From assembly GCA_009617715.1 (NCBI GenBank), contig VTFK01000149.1:186001-250000 (forward strand): a DNA stretch of 64,000 nucleotides. The letters are read 5' to 3'. Under the pieces are notes generated by a model, which saw only the letters and a program-made list of their open reading frames with translations, was not told where the DNA came from and did not search any database. The translations under genes and the position numbers were made by a program. The number at the start of each line of letters is the position of its first letter. Within the stretch, counting starts at the first letter, position 1. The DNA comes from Plectrocnemia conspersa (Eukaryota; Arthropoda; Insecta; Trichoptera; Polycentropodidae). Shown one piece after another: positions 28,758 to 42,143 of this stretch.

Positions 28758-31700
28758 TGTGCTCCCTTCCTAATGACCACAAAAAACTGCAAGAAGAACC
28801 ATTTCTTAACCTATTGATTGTACAACAATTATTGACAATAATTTGCGCTTAGTAATAGAAAATAGTTAAGAAATTTCAGTTACGGTCATGAATGATTTTC
28901 TGAAATGTGTCACGGTTGTCGTTAAATTCTGACTCTTAAGGGTTTTATTATACGATTCTTCTCAAAAGATTGTTTGCAAAGCGCTTCTGAATAATTACAG
29001 TTTTTAGTAGTAAATACGAAAGGATGACAATATGACAATTTTGAGAAATATGGTGAGACTTCTGCATCACATTATGATATGACCTTTGCATATTGTGTGT
29101 TGCAGGATTACAAATATAATTGTGCAATGTGAATAAAACTAAAGAAGAAAAATAGTACAATTAAACGCTTTCATAGTTTCTAAAACCCAACTGAAAAATT
29201 ACAGTTTAATTCAATAATGTTAAAACATAATTAAAAACAAGTCTTCAAAAGTAAATTAGTAAACAGAAAACAATTGTTTCATTTTAAAATCTAATATACA
29301 TTGTTAAATAAATAAGATAATAAATCATTATTTTTATTTCTTAAATATATACGTCAAACTTTAACATAACAATTAGCTTGTGTCTAATGCTGTTTCTGTT
29401 TAAGCAAAACATCATTATATTATACTATTCCATTATTAAATAATTAGATGAAATGAGGTACTGTTAAATACATTTTTGTTCGCTTTGCCAATCAGTGACC
29501 GGCGAACGATAAAAGCTATTGATTAATAGTAGTAACGATGTCTAGGTTATCTTGGTAGACGGTGTCACCGGTTTCGTTACAAGATCTGGTCTAAAATTGA
29601 TTGAAGAACGATTAATTATTATAGCTAAGATACGAGTATAATTTTTTTTCGAATGGCGTGATAAATGATTACGTGGAAAAAATCCCCGGGGATTGCGCCA
29701 TGGGGTTGCTATGTGTAAAAGAAAATTATTTTTCCTTTATCATAGATATATGATATATGTTTATAGCATATACGTGTTATTATTATTACATTAATATAGC
29801 ACACATGTATATATGTAAATATGGTAACACGTGGGAATTAATTATATGCATAAATCAGATAATTTAGTGTTTGACACATGTAATTTCACATTATGTTTGA
29901 TATATCTAAATTTATGTGTATTAATACGTTATTGGTACTAAAATAGAAATGTATTGCGGGTCATGAAAAATTAGCTTTTTTTATTGCTACATTAAAGCTC
30001 GAATTGTGTCCCTCAACATTAATTAAAAACATAACACAGAAACAGATTTGTATAATATACAAAGTTTTGTAACAAATTGCCGCAAATTTTGGCACAGCGA
30101 AACCCTCGGGCTTTGAAACTCTGATATGTCGAATTCGAAATATAAAATCAAATGGACGCTTTTAAAAGCCACACACATTGAATAATTTTTAATTAAAAGA
30201 ATTCCTGACAGCGCAATCGTTTGGTATTTTTTAAACATAGTTAAAAATAAAAGGACAATTTTAATTAAATTTCATGTATAACTTCTTTTTAAATAATTAT
30301 ATCCAGCGCTTAAATTCTCTAGGATCTCATAAAATCGTTTATTGAATTGTAATTCTTTTCTATTTTGGATTTATAGATTATAAAAGGGCCAGATATTGGC
30401 GTAGGGAAGCTAATGTTAAGTAATGTATAACTATTATGGAATATTTACGATAGGGTTTATTTGAAATTAAGTATGGGCTTAATAAAAAAATGTTTTAAAA
30501 TAATCATTACAACTTAAAATAAAGAATAAGTTATTAAATAGATGCAATTTAGATAATAGCATAAAAATAAACTGAGCAGTTATTAAGAAAAATAATAAAT
30601 TATTAAACTTAATAATAATAGTCAATTATTAAAATGTAATCAAAAATAATTTATGATGTCGCTTTTAATGCGCTTTTGAAACACCAAAATTATTGTCTCT
30701 GCATTTAATTAGAAACACAAAGTCACGCTCAACTTTTGAACACAATGTCTCTAATGTTAATAAAGATGAATCGAAACTCCATCGTAGCTCCAGAAGATGA
30801 CACAAACATCGGAAGTCGAAACGATATGAGGTGAAATTTCGATATGCGAGCTCATCCATATCTACATTATAAAGTTATTGAACTAGAACTAGTGTTATTT
30901 ATTAAACAATACATTACTGATGAATATAACACGTTTAAAGTTAATAACGACATTTCTTCACATGTATCAGAACATACAAAGCACAAAAGAAAAATGAAAC
31001 TTTCACTTTTTTTATTGTTAATATTGTCGGCCGTAATATGTTGGACATAAAGGATAATTTTGACCCTTTTCGCTCGGATTTCGTCTCTTTCGGCCGAAAT
31101 AAACATCGAATATTGGTTTTGCGGTTTTTTTGCCGGGATATGTCATACCGTGCAATATATCATTTCTCTCCGGCGGAAGTTTCGATGTTCGATCGCATGG
31201 AAGAGCTGTCAACTCTGCTCCCAAGGACGACGAGATTACCAGGATTATATGAAATGTTTATTTAACGCGAGCCATAGGTTTGGGGAAGCTGGTACTCAGT
31301 GAAATTTTATAACAACGTATAAGGCAGTTAGAATATTAAGGGCGAACTCAACGTTGTTCAAAACCATTAATTTAAGAGCTCGATTCAATAATATATAATA
31401 TATCTAAAAGCTTGTAAAATATTATTAATTATACTGTTACACTATTCAATTATTTATTAAATATAATATTACACAAAATATTGACATTGCCGAAGATTTA
31501 AAACATAACTTTTTTGCAATTACAACAGTGTATTTTTCTTATATAAATTTCATTTGATGAGAAAAAATTGAGAAATCTGAGAATAGCGATCTTTAAGTTC
31601 ATTCAAATATTCACTTTTTCCATTATTATGTTACTTCTTGATTTGCTCGTATCGTGTGTGCTGTTGCTTTTATTGCTTTTCATAGTATGTTTAAAGCTTT

Positions 31701-33398
31701 TGGATGTTTTTCGTGTTATGCTCATGTGGAAAAACGCACGAGCTCATATGAAACTTTACACAGCTTCAGAGGTATAATAATATTTGTAAAACGAGTTCCA
31801 TTTCTTTTTTTATTGACGGTCTCGAGAATATATATTAAATTGGGTATGTTTATTTAAATAAACGTTATTTTTGTATTCCTTGCTTATACAGTAAATACGA
31901 TACATTCACTTTGAGTTTAATCTTATGTTTCTAGGTATAAGATTTTTAATAAAGTAAATAAAATAAAGGCATGGAAAGCTCGAGCATGTATTGATGTAAT
32001 ATATACAAAACCAGTAATAGTTTATCAATCATATTCAATATATATGTGGTTTTTCTTACGTCAGATAAAAAATATTTTTTGACAGGCTTTCTTGAATCAT
32101 GTTTTTAATATTTATTAATGGTTATTTTTTTCAAATTCTTCTTAATCTCATATCTCCTTTTTGTATACAATTAGGATTGTTTTTATTTTAATATGGTAAA
32201 ATACATTACTGTAATAAGAATAAAATTTAAAATTTATTGTATCAAATATCATTTCATATCCATAAAGTAAAATTTATACTGGTATGGTATTTATATTTAC
32301 ACATATTTATGAGCACATCTGCTTAAATGTATTACTATAAATTAATAAATACTTCACTTTTATATTGTGTATTTAACATTTAAGAAATACTTTTTAACCG
32401 AAGTTCCTCAAATAATTACTGTTGGTATAGAAATGCGGAAATGGTTTTTATGTTTATATTTATTCAGCTCATTTTAAGCGGCTGCAATTCTCTGTCATAT
32501 GTGTCGTTTTAGCGTAAGCTCCACTGGATGCGAGCTTAGAGTCGAATTTAAATATTTTGGTAAACAAAAGATATTCCAAAAGACACTAACAGTCCATTGT
32601 CTTTTTACATAATCTAGTTCTGATTTGTCTTGTTTTGAACAGTAAAAAATATAATTAATTGCTGCTCGAAGAACGGTCATGCTGACTGACTCCTGTCGTT
32701 TGGATAATGGTCAGTTATATTAAAAAGCACACACATTCTTTTATTACCTGTGCTGCTTACAAATTATTTTGCTTTTATACATATATTTTTATAAATATAA
32801 ATTATACTTTAGATTCTGGACGTCAAGTTGGGTAGGACGAATAAAAGAGTCACTGTATTGTCCATTTGTCAATTTGTTCGAGTTCATACGAACTCAGTGG
32901 GTTGAAGTATAAGAGCACTGGTTAAAGTTTTTAATGCTGTTGTTGAGAGCGAGTTTCAAACGGTAGTAATTGATCAGCGCTGTGTATCCGTTTTTATACA
33001 TATGGAAAGCCTGACGTAGGCTTAGTGCTCACCCACTTTTTTATATGATGATATAAGGGTGTTATTGAATCATTCCCCGTTTGTATTTTACTACAATTTT
33101 ATGACCATTGTGTTGAAGCTTAATCTTGTTGCACTTTTTTAATTATTCGCGAAGCGATAATCTTGCATTTTGCATGCTGTCCTTTGTCAAGGCATTCTCG
33201 ATGATTTTAACTTTATTACGTTATACACATAAAATGGTCTTGTAATCGACATAATGGTGGTTAACTAATGGATTAATTTTGAATGCTATTAGCGCTATAT
33301 GCGATTCGTTTTTTAGGCTATTAGAAATGCAAAATTTTAGATTTGCTTTTAGACGTATGTGAATTTTCAGTTTTCACTCTTTCCTAATTTAGTTCATG
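28758..33398. other. Mostly AT-rich DNA, no gene supported
   Basis: About 4.6 kb. At 30840-31300 overlapping frames of 64-80 codons occur on both strands, in a locally less AT-rich patch (31050-31260). They overlap each other and none resembles a family I know. A 64-codon minus frame at 30665-30859 is likewise unrecognised. A hydrophobic Leu-rich plus frame at 31568-31777 looks compositional. A small complex patch with TCCCCGGGGATTGCG lies near 29682. Confidence 0.45.
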
Positions 33399-33474
33399 CA
33401 GCTTAATCAGACCCTGGCAGTTACTTCACCACTGCAAAGTGGTGAAGTAATTGACAGGGTCTGATTTTTTGCTG
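33399..33474. repeat. Long near-perfect hairpin (29-bp arms, GCAA loop)
   Basis: 33405-33433 and 33438-33466 are inverted copies matching at 27 of 29 positions, separated by only four bases (GCAA). The pairing resumes outside a small internal loop with CAGC (33399-33402) and GCTG (33471-33474). The arms contain TTACTTCACCACT and AGTGGTGAAGTAA. The stem length, about 33 bp, resembles a primary microRNA hairpin. The tiny loop and near identity of the arms also fit a foldback repeat or a recent palindrome. Its function is undetermined. Confidence 0.85.
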
Positions 33475-36019
33475 GTCCGTTGATAGCACTCGGCTAATCT
33501 TCTGGTCGATCTCATTTTGATCTCTACAAATCAATTGCTCTTTTTTTTATTTTATATATATACTATGTTAAGACAAAGACAAAAAAAAAGCTTTCTAGAA
33601 AAAATAATAATATTTAGATAGCTCAACAAAAAATTATTGTTATAAATAAAATGTAAGGTAAATGTCTAAAAAATTTTGGATCAAGCGATACAAAAAATGC
33701 ATATGAAAACTAAAATAAACCACGTGCTTTGCTTTGTTATTTAAAACTGTACAATCCTATATTTTTAAGTCAAATGTTTTATGCATTTTTGATAAAAAAC
33801 ACCCTTAATAAAAATTATTCCTAAAAATGTACCGTTGAACGCTAAAAACTGAAAATGCTTTGTATTTTTCTAAAAAAGGTTTGATAAGCAGTTAATTATA
33901 TATATTTAATAACCTAGTGAGATTTTAACTAGTCATCTCTATATAATGGGCAGATATAAAAACATGGTTTGGGGTTACATTGAGGTTAAAAATATTATAA
34001 ATTTCAAACATTAGCAATGATTTTCAATCGCTTCAGTGCGCTAGTTTGTAGTGAATGAATTCAATTAGATATTTAACGGTTCGTTTGTATAGTTCAATAA
34101 AAAACTTATGTTGATATTAAAAGGGTTGGCTCATTATTTTTTAAACGTCTTCAAACACACTCCACGCAGTACTCATACATGCTAACAAACCAAATTAGGA
34201 CTTTGTGCTTTATCTCTTTATCATCTCAAAACTGGAACGAATTCAAACACGTCTCGGCCACATTACGAAATATAAAACCAAATACAGCAAGGAGAATTCA
34301 ACAAGCGTCAGTTAATATAATATATTCGACGGATACCCTTCGGGAGTACTGCTCGTGTATTTTTTGCTACGCCGCCGACCGCTAAACGAGCAAGTTCCAT
34401 TTTTTTCTCTCCACCGTACCCTACATACACACTGTGGCAGAAGTCCACGTTGGTAAAATATTGATTGTGCCTACCCACACCGAACAACACACCGGGCGAC
34501 ATCTCATCTCTCACAATGGCCCCTTATAGTATATAGGCAGTGCTCTACAACCGTTTCGTATCAAATAACTCATATAAAGACCAATGTGAACATCACTGTA
34601 GATTCTCCTATTAAAACAGCATAATTTAACTCTTAGGATGTATTATATTTGGTATTTAAAAATAATATTCAGCATTGACAAATGAAAGGAAGCAGATAAA
34701 GACAAGTGATCGGTCCATATATACCAGTACAATGCTCTTTGCGCCGTGTGATCGATACCAAAAATAAGGAATCAGTCACTTTCTGTTAATAGAATGAGAC
34801 CAGTCACATGTGACCGTGCTTGTTTAAACTGCAAGTTATAAACATGGGTATGCATTAGTATTTTTATTAAAAATATAAAATCATAAAAATATAAAATCAA
34901 TTAAAAAGTGTAAATTTTAATTCGAATTGCAAAATAATAGACGAAAAGTGTGTTTATGTTAGAGTAGGAATTATAGAAAACGATTGGGTTTAGAAAGCCA
35001 TAAAAATATAATTTATGAAAAAAAAAAATGTTTAAGAAGAAAATACCAAAACCTAGTTAAAATTATATTATTTTAAATATAATCTCCTTGAAGATTTATG
35101 CATTTACTTCAACAACTTGTTCCATTATATTTTCAACCAAAATTCTTCAATTATATTTTTTTTTCTAATGATTATGAAGGTTGAAAAAGACATAGGTCTT
35201 CATATAATTAAGCCAAATTAATTTTAAGTAGGGGGAAAAAAATAAAAAATTAAGAAAAAACATCTTTATTTATTTAAAATATAGAGATTTTTCTTTTAAC
35301 AGTTTTTAGATAGTTTAACTGTAATGCCTCCACTACACTCTCTAGAAGTTGTCCGAATCGATCGGGATTTCGATTACGAAGTCGAAGATTTTTGACGTCC
35401 GGGCGGCGGCTGGCACTGCACTCTTGCGCATCACCTAATGCGCCGCATTTTTGCTCGAAAAAACACACGTACAGCCGGCATATTTGCGCGCGATCGAAAA
35501 GCGCCAAATAATCGCAATGTTTAAATTGTCATATTATTAAAATTACGCTACTGATAATTATAAAAGTTTGTGTGGGCACTCACCAATACAATATCAATGA
35601 AAACTTTTCGATCGTAAATATTTAATTTACGCAAAATCTTTGTCGGCCTTTGTAAAATGCCATAAGGCATAAAAATGATACTTCAGAATACAAACACCAC
35701 ATGTGTGACTATCCTAGAATTTGTCGGCATCGATTCTAAATAAGAATTCGTTATGTTGTGACATTTATAGAAACCGATCTAGGAAAACACATAAGGATAT
35801 TCGAAAAGATTTTTTTTAACAAAATCAAGTACCACTAATTATTTTTTAATTATTTAATTTAATATGAAAAAAAAATATAATAACGATATTGGTTAGAATA
35901 ATATACTATCTAAAATATAATTATTCCCTTTTGGTGCCTTAAAATATTCAAAGATGTCAGTGAGAGCCTGTTAAAAATCGAGTTTCATAAAAGCATGTTA
36001 GCTCGAACTTTAATAAACT
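33475..36019. other. AT-rich DNA, no gene supported
   Basis: A GC-richer pocket at 35385-35510 carries a 77-codon minus frame (35274-35507), rich in Arg and Cys, with no family likeness that I see. Another complex patch at 34140-34520 has 68-codon frames on both strands, again unrecognised. Nothing else. Confidence 0.4.
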
Positions 36020-36410
36020 GAATGTCATGCGTGCGAACCATAGGACGCCTAAGCGCATACTGAAATGGAACCGAGTTACTCGTTCTATTTCAGTTTGCGA
36101 ACCACCATGTCATTAACTCGTCACTTAACACGCGAGAGAGCGAAAGGGGAAGTATCTCACCGCTCGCGCTTAATAGAGTAGCTCCGACTTCGGTCCCTTT
36201 GACTCGGAACAAATGCCGACACAGTTCGGAAGCGCTCGAAGCTGGCCAAGAAGACTGAATTACCCCCCCACTTCACGCCTCGTTCTTGGTACGCCTAGGA
36301 CAACTTCCGAGAGATTTTAGAACAGGCAGAACCGAAATCGACCGAAGTAACTCACTACATTATCCGTCCTTGGCCAACCTTGGCCAAATTTGAGAGAGTG
36401 TACTGCAGGC
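36020..36410. other. GC-richer block with hairpin, possible old transposon end
   Basis: A compositional island of about 390 bp with TCGCTC/GAGCG-rich words. It contains a hairpin at 36053-36101: CTGAAATGGAAC (36060-36071) and GTTCTATTTCAG (36082-36093) pair, with CGAG/CTCG closing a TTA loop and further pairing outside. TGCGAACCA occurs twice, at about 36031 and 36096. Two copies of TTGGCCAA.. occur near 36371-36387. The mix of inverted and direct repeats suggests a decayed transposon end; the family is unknown. Confidence 0.4.
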
Positions 36411-39400
36411 ATAAGTTTTGTCTAGTAGGAAAAAGGGAAAAAGAATTGCTCGTAATTTTTCTTTGAAAAATTTCATGTAACATTTAACAAGGAATTATAT
36501 AGATAACAACTAAGAAAATCAAATAAATATTTTATGAAAATAAATTCAGGTTTATAAGGTCTGAAACTGTTTAGACCATCTGACATACCTGACAGACATG
36601 ATAAATAATAAGTGTAAAATAGTATATAAGTATAAACAAATAAATTAGTATTATATAAAATCAATTTGATTTTGTAATAATAAATATGAAGAGACATCTA
36701 ATAGGATGATATATATACATGCCAATATCATAATCAAAAAAACTTACTAATTGTTTATGTATAGACTGATTGTAAATAAAAAATAAAAAAAAGGTTTATT
36801 GGGTAATTATCAGTAAAATCAAATTGTTCGCCGCAGATGATTCACATGTGTCTTTTGAGTTCTCTTTTAAAAATTCGGATGATTCGTATGTGAGTCTTTG
36901 CAAATGTCTCACATTGACTAAGAACATAAATAAGGTAGTGTCATAAATATTACGATTTAACAAACTAAATATGTTTGTTAAATCATATAAAAATATATTA
37001 TTTTAATAATGTTGCAATTTATTTGTTCTAAAAGTCACGAATCTGTGAATTTTTTCCTGGTGATAATACTATTATTTTTTGGCATACATTACACCACAAA
37101 TATTAAAATAAAAATACAAGCTAAAATATTATGAGAAAATATTATAATAATAGTATGATTTATTTTACCGTTAATCTAGAACGTTAAAAAGATTGCATAC
37201 AAAAAACATTGATGTAAAACATAATAAAAACCCACCAAATATACAAACAAAGCAGATAGCACTAAAAGTGGTTTTTATACACTACACGTGAATTAAAATA
37301 ACGTACCAAAGTAACAAATTGAGTAATTGGGCCATAAAAAATTGAACCAACTAGACCTATTTATGATACTTTTATGAAGACATTCTACCGTCAAAGTAAC
37401 GCAATTTAAATAACAAACTCTAGAGTGCAACTGCATACAGAAAAAACGCAATTGATCTGCCTAAGAAAAAATCTAATATAATTTGAACGAACATGTGTAT
37501 AAAAAATAGAATTAACATTAAGTTACAATTGAAATTAGAAAAATATAAAGATATTTATTTATTTTTGACATTTATGTTATGCACTAATGTCATTTTTTTT
37601 ATCTCTTATTAGTGAAGATAGATATAAGTCAGACTGTCGCGTCAAACATTTATTACAGTTTCAGTTATTGAATCAGTTCAGATCCGTGAGGGTAAAATTA
37701 TATTATAATTCATAAATAGTTCTAAAAAATTAAATAAACGACTAAGTGTCCAAGGAATTTGAAGTAGTCGGTATTTTATTTATTAATACATATTAATAAC
37801 AAATTAATACCAAATTAAAAATTACCAAGAATTGTAACATATAATAATAAATCTTAGTTTTGTTGAGTTGAAACAAAAATTCAGACAAAAAAGAGGCGTT
37901 AGTTAGCCATAGAACTTTTGCTCTTATAAAAATAAAATACTAAAAAATCTTGCTCTCTTTTTTAAATAAATATCATTCATAATTCTAAATATTTTGAAAA
38001 ATTATGATTATATGATTAAGATAAACTAGTTGATTTAGTGCAAAAAAACAGTACAAAATTATTTTTTTGTATATGATTTCTAAAATATGGTTGGCTCTCA
38101 AATCACTGGTTTCAAAGCACTGCCACGTGCGTAGTGCCACCACAAAAGAAACGTTTATACAGATGATGGACCATCGGCAATCTGGACAAATTCAAACGTA
38201 AATCCAAGAATACACACCCGTAGTAGAGATTAAATCGTAAAATTTTCTTCTCGAGTAAACCTGGAAAAACCTGAGCGAAAATGTTTGCCTCAAATATTAA
38301 CCACGCAATTAATTATATAGATAGTTTTGAGTCATAGTGAATAAGAAGCAATTTAAGCATATGAACAAAGAGTAAATATTGTTACCATAATTGCTTTATT
38401 TAAAGATAAAACAAAGCTATTACATCAAGTTTCTTTGAAATATAATAGAATAACACAATATATTAGTGGTATTATATAAGTCGGTGACTAATATCGAAAA
38501 ACCGGGATTTTTAATGCGTACGAGTGAGAAAAATTAGTGATTAATAAATAATTTTAATTCCGATAGATCATCATAGATTAGATTCTCCTAAATTTTTCTA
38601 CAATTAAAATAAAATTGAGTTAGATACATAAGCTGTAATAATAGTTATTAATTGATAAACTGTGTGTTACTAATTTATAGTTTAATTTAAAATTATTTTT
38701 ATTAACAAATAAATTACTAAATATATGATAATCTTTTAGTCAAATCTATGACAAGTATAGTGGGTGAGACAACATTTTATAGCCCAAATCGATTTAAATT
38801 TAAGCTTTACAGTAACATAATAGATTTAGGTGTATATAACCAGAATTTTAATTAATGATTCACTTTCTGTATTACTGTACACATGTATGTGTATACCAAT
38901 ATAATACATATCGTGTATTGTAATATAAACCTATTGAATTATATACATAGTATGATATGTATAAATCGCTAGAGGCAAAAAGTTTGAACTATTGTTCCAA
39001 ACAAAAGTCAATTCATACACTTGTTCTGGAATTCCCTTTAACTAAATTAATGTGCTTATGTTTTGTCCACACTTAATACAAACACACATACATCGGCATT
39101 TGACAATAAAAGATGTTGACAATACATCACAGTCACGCTTCATCAATTTCTTTTTTATCGCAAGTCGATATTTCAATTTGGAAAGTCATTTAGTTTTGCG
39201 CTTGCTCAAACACAAAAGTCTATAAATTTTACCCGAATAACTACATTACCCCACAATGCTTTGCCCTGCTTCCAACTGCTTTCCTCAATAAGGTTTTCCG
39301 ATTCAAATTGTGTGCCCGCGTGAACCATTCGATTTTCCTCACACACACACACACACACACACAGACACACAAAAGCATATAGACGCATATGTATATATCA

Positions 39401-40060
39401 ATAAAGATTATCCATTAAAAATATAAACATTTCTCTGAAAAATATGAAATATACCAAATGTATGTTTCTATAGCAAAAATATTCTGCAAATTAAAATAGC
39501 AACATACCTATGTAGCGTTAAGGGCTTAAATCTAAATGTAATACAATTTTTAAGTTAGCTTAAATTTAGATATTCCATTATGAGATAAATAAATCTGTGC
39601 TTTGATCAGTACCGCCTTTTCACAATCAATTAATCAGCAATATCAGTGGAATATTGAAAATTGAAACATCACCAATAATCGAAATTTTAACCAGAATATG
39701 TAATTCATGGAAAGCCATTTGAGAAAGAATAATACATAATTATGGTAAATATGCTATTTTGGATTAGATATAAGATATTGGCGTTTATAAATTCTGGATG
39801 TCTTAACAGAGAAACATTGGCGGAAAATATATAAAATAGTTAAAAAATTCACTTGCAACTGGGCTTTAAAATTACTATGTATGAGAACAATAAATACAAG
39901 ATGGGTGTTTTGATATTTTACACCTTTGCAAAAAATCGACTAATATTCTTTGGAGATGCGTGGGTGTAAATAAATTAAAATAATGGTGATAAAAAATTGT
40001 TAATGTAATAGATATCCCACAATCAATGAGATGATATTATTTATTTGAATTGGAGTAAGA
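36411..40060. other. AT-rich DNA, no gene seen; short CA repeat
   Basis: About 3.6 kb without recognised genes. A (CA)n run lies at about 39340-39370, with one GA interruption. A moderately complex patch at 38090-38290 has no readable protein. Confidence 0.5.
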
Positions 40061-40404
40061 TTAACAGGTATATCCAATGAGTCCCTATAACCAACAATAA
40101 AACCTAATGCAATGCCAGCGTATTAAGGAGCTAGATAGCGGCAGTCATATGTTTCCAACGGACATCAGAGGAGGACGTGATCGTGATTCACGAAAACGTT
40201 TTGGAAGCCAAAGCAATAATTCTTAAAAAATAGTTTGAAGAAACGCCCAGTGACATAATTTTTTTTTCTGTAAGAACGTAACGAATCGTATCCCAATGCT
40301 TCTAAAAGAAATGCGTTGGGATTCAAAAACAGCTACTAAATTTCAATTATTTTTTTAATTAAAGAAGGTACAATATATCGCAAAGGACACGATTAACTAA
40401 CGAA
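40061..40404. other. Unidentified higher-complexity stretch beside repeat copy B
   Basis: Plus-strand frames give short readable pieces such as RIKELDSGSHMFPTDIRGG and RDRDSRKRFGSQSNNS before a stop. Together with the adjacent repeat this looks like decayed coding DNA of a mobile element, but I cannot name the family. Confidence 0.3.
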
Positions 40405-40680
40405 TCGTTAAAGTAAAACGCGTTTCACATAACAAAGCCGAGCGTCTTGGAAGATTTTTTGTAGAGGCTGTTTTGGTGTAGAGAGAATTTCCAATTCCGG
40501 ATCTTTAGTAAAAATGTATTTAATCAAAATTTTTCCACCAAGATCGTAGAAATATTATAATAGTGAATGAAATTATGAAATTGGCATAATATGGAATTTT
40601 TCGACACTAAATGGCAGACGTCCCCATGAAACCTCATCTCCATTGAGGATCTAAATTACTTTGTAAAGAGAAAGAGTCCA
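40405..40680. repeat. Dispersed repeat, copy B (uninterrupted)
   Basis: Homologous to the flanks of the hAT MITE at 26905-27475. At the position where copy A has TTTTGTGCAGACG split by the MITE, this copy reads TTTTTTGTAGAGGCTG without an insertion, so it represents the empty site. No intact frame. Confidence 0.6.
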
Positions 40681-42074
40681 CAATAGATCGAATGCATCTA
40701 AAAGATTTTAAATCACCGGAATACAACAGAACACTGGAATTTATGTCATTTATAAATAACAATTGGACTTGTTTTCGATGTTGTAATAAATAAATAAAAC
40801 GCCTAACTTAATCACAAAATAATTACGTCAGCCATAGTTTATTATGGCTCATGTTATTTTGTTTAAGATACAAATTTACATCCGTATTTTATCTATAGTT
40901 ATGACATTTGCTTATTTACCTTTATTGTAATATCCTTGATATTATATTATTAAAATAATATTTAGAATAAATATATGTTGTTATACATAGATATTGACAT
41001 CTAGCATAAAATTAGTTCCTATCTTTAATTTTGCACGCTTAGAGTATTCAAACGTATTTTATTTTTGCAATTCAGAGCATAATTGTACAGTATATAGTTC
41101 ATAAATAATTTACAATCCTTATTCAATATTTGACCTATAAGCAATTATTTCGCTGAGCCAATGTAAACACTGCAGACTGATTAGCGATACGTTCGTGATT
41201 AAAGCAGCTGTAGCACAGAACGTACATAGCTATTACTCGATCAACATCGTTTATTTACACTGAAATAATTTACAACTTGCTTATGTAAAACGAAAATATT
41301 ATTTGGATTAAAAGTCCCTCTTCGATATCTAATACGAATGATGTTGTTTTTATAGTAAAAAATAACAAAAAAACATTGACACGAATATACTATAAAATGA
41401 AATATGAGTATACTATAAAGTGAGGCATGAAAATGTCGACGCCCTGTATATTTTAGGAGTATAGTTTTTTATTTAGAAAATAGACTTTATTTATTTATAT
41501 TTTATTCGTATTCGTATCTACTTAATAATAATATATTATATAATATATTTATTCTTCTTCTATATATAATAGTTTAGTGATATTCTATGAAAAAGACAAG
41601 CAATGCATATAAAGAGAAATATTTTAGCAACTGATGGCACGGTTTAAAAATTACGAATTACAATACTATACAGTTGTTTATTAGAAGATTGCAATTTGAC
41701 GAATTTTATTTGACAAAACTCGCTGACGAATTACAACTATGCAGTGACCATCGAAACAATTGTGGCACTCGTTTCATTGACCAACGAAGTATGTCCACGC
41801 CTCTAGAAAGTGACACTGGCTTGTTGGACATTCTTCTGGGGTCAAATGGTGTAACGACAATATTATGACTTTACGGTGCTTTTCACAACGTAATGCTTCC
41901 AGTAATTACGTGTTAAATTATTTTTTTGGACCGTGTCCCTTTCTTTATATCCCATTATCAAGTTCATCCATATTATTATTTATCGTGGTTACGGTAATTA
42001 TTGCGCGAGTTTCAAGAACAAAAAAAAAAAATTAGAATGTTCTTTAATGGTTCGTATTTGTAAGCTAAATAGGT
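40681..42074. other. AT-rich DNA, no gene seen
   Basis: No supportable gene. A 64-codon plus frame at 41674-41868 is less AT-biased but unrecognised. Confidence 0.45.
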
Positions 42075-42075
42075 G

Positions 42076-42134
<59 letters not shown>

Positions 42135-42143
42135 TATATATAT
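42075..42143. repeat. (AT)n microsatellite
   Basis: About 70 bp of TA dinucleotides with two breaks (ATAATA near 42085 and GTTA near 42131). Confidence 0.95.

Noticed and set aside
31018..31302. Several overlapping frames on both strands
   Set aside because: Three plus and two minus frames cover the same DNA, none with a known motif. At most one could be real and nothing selects it.
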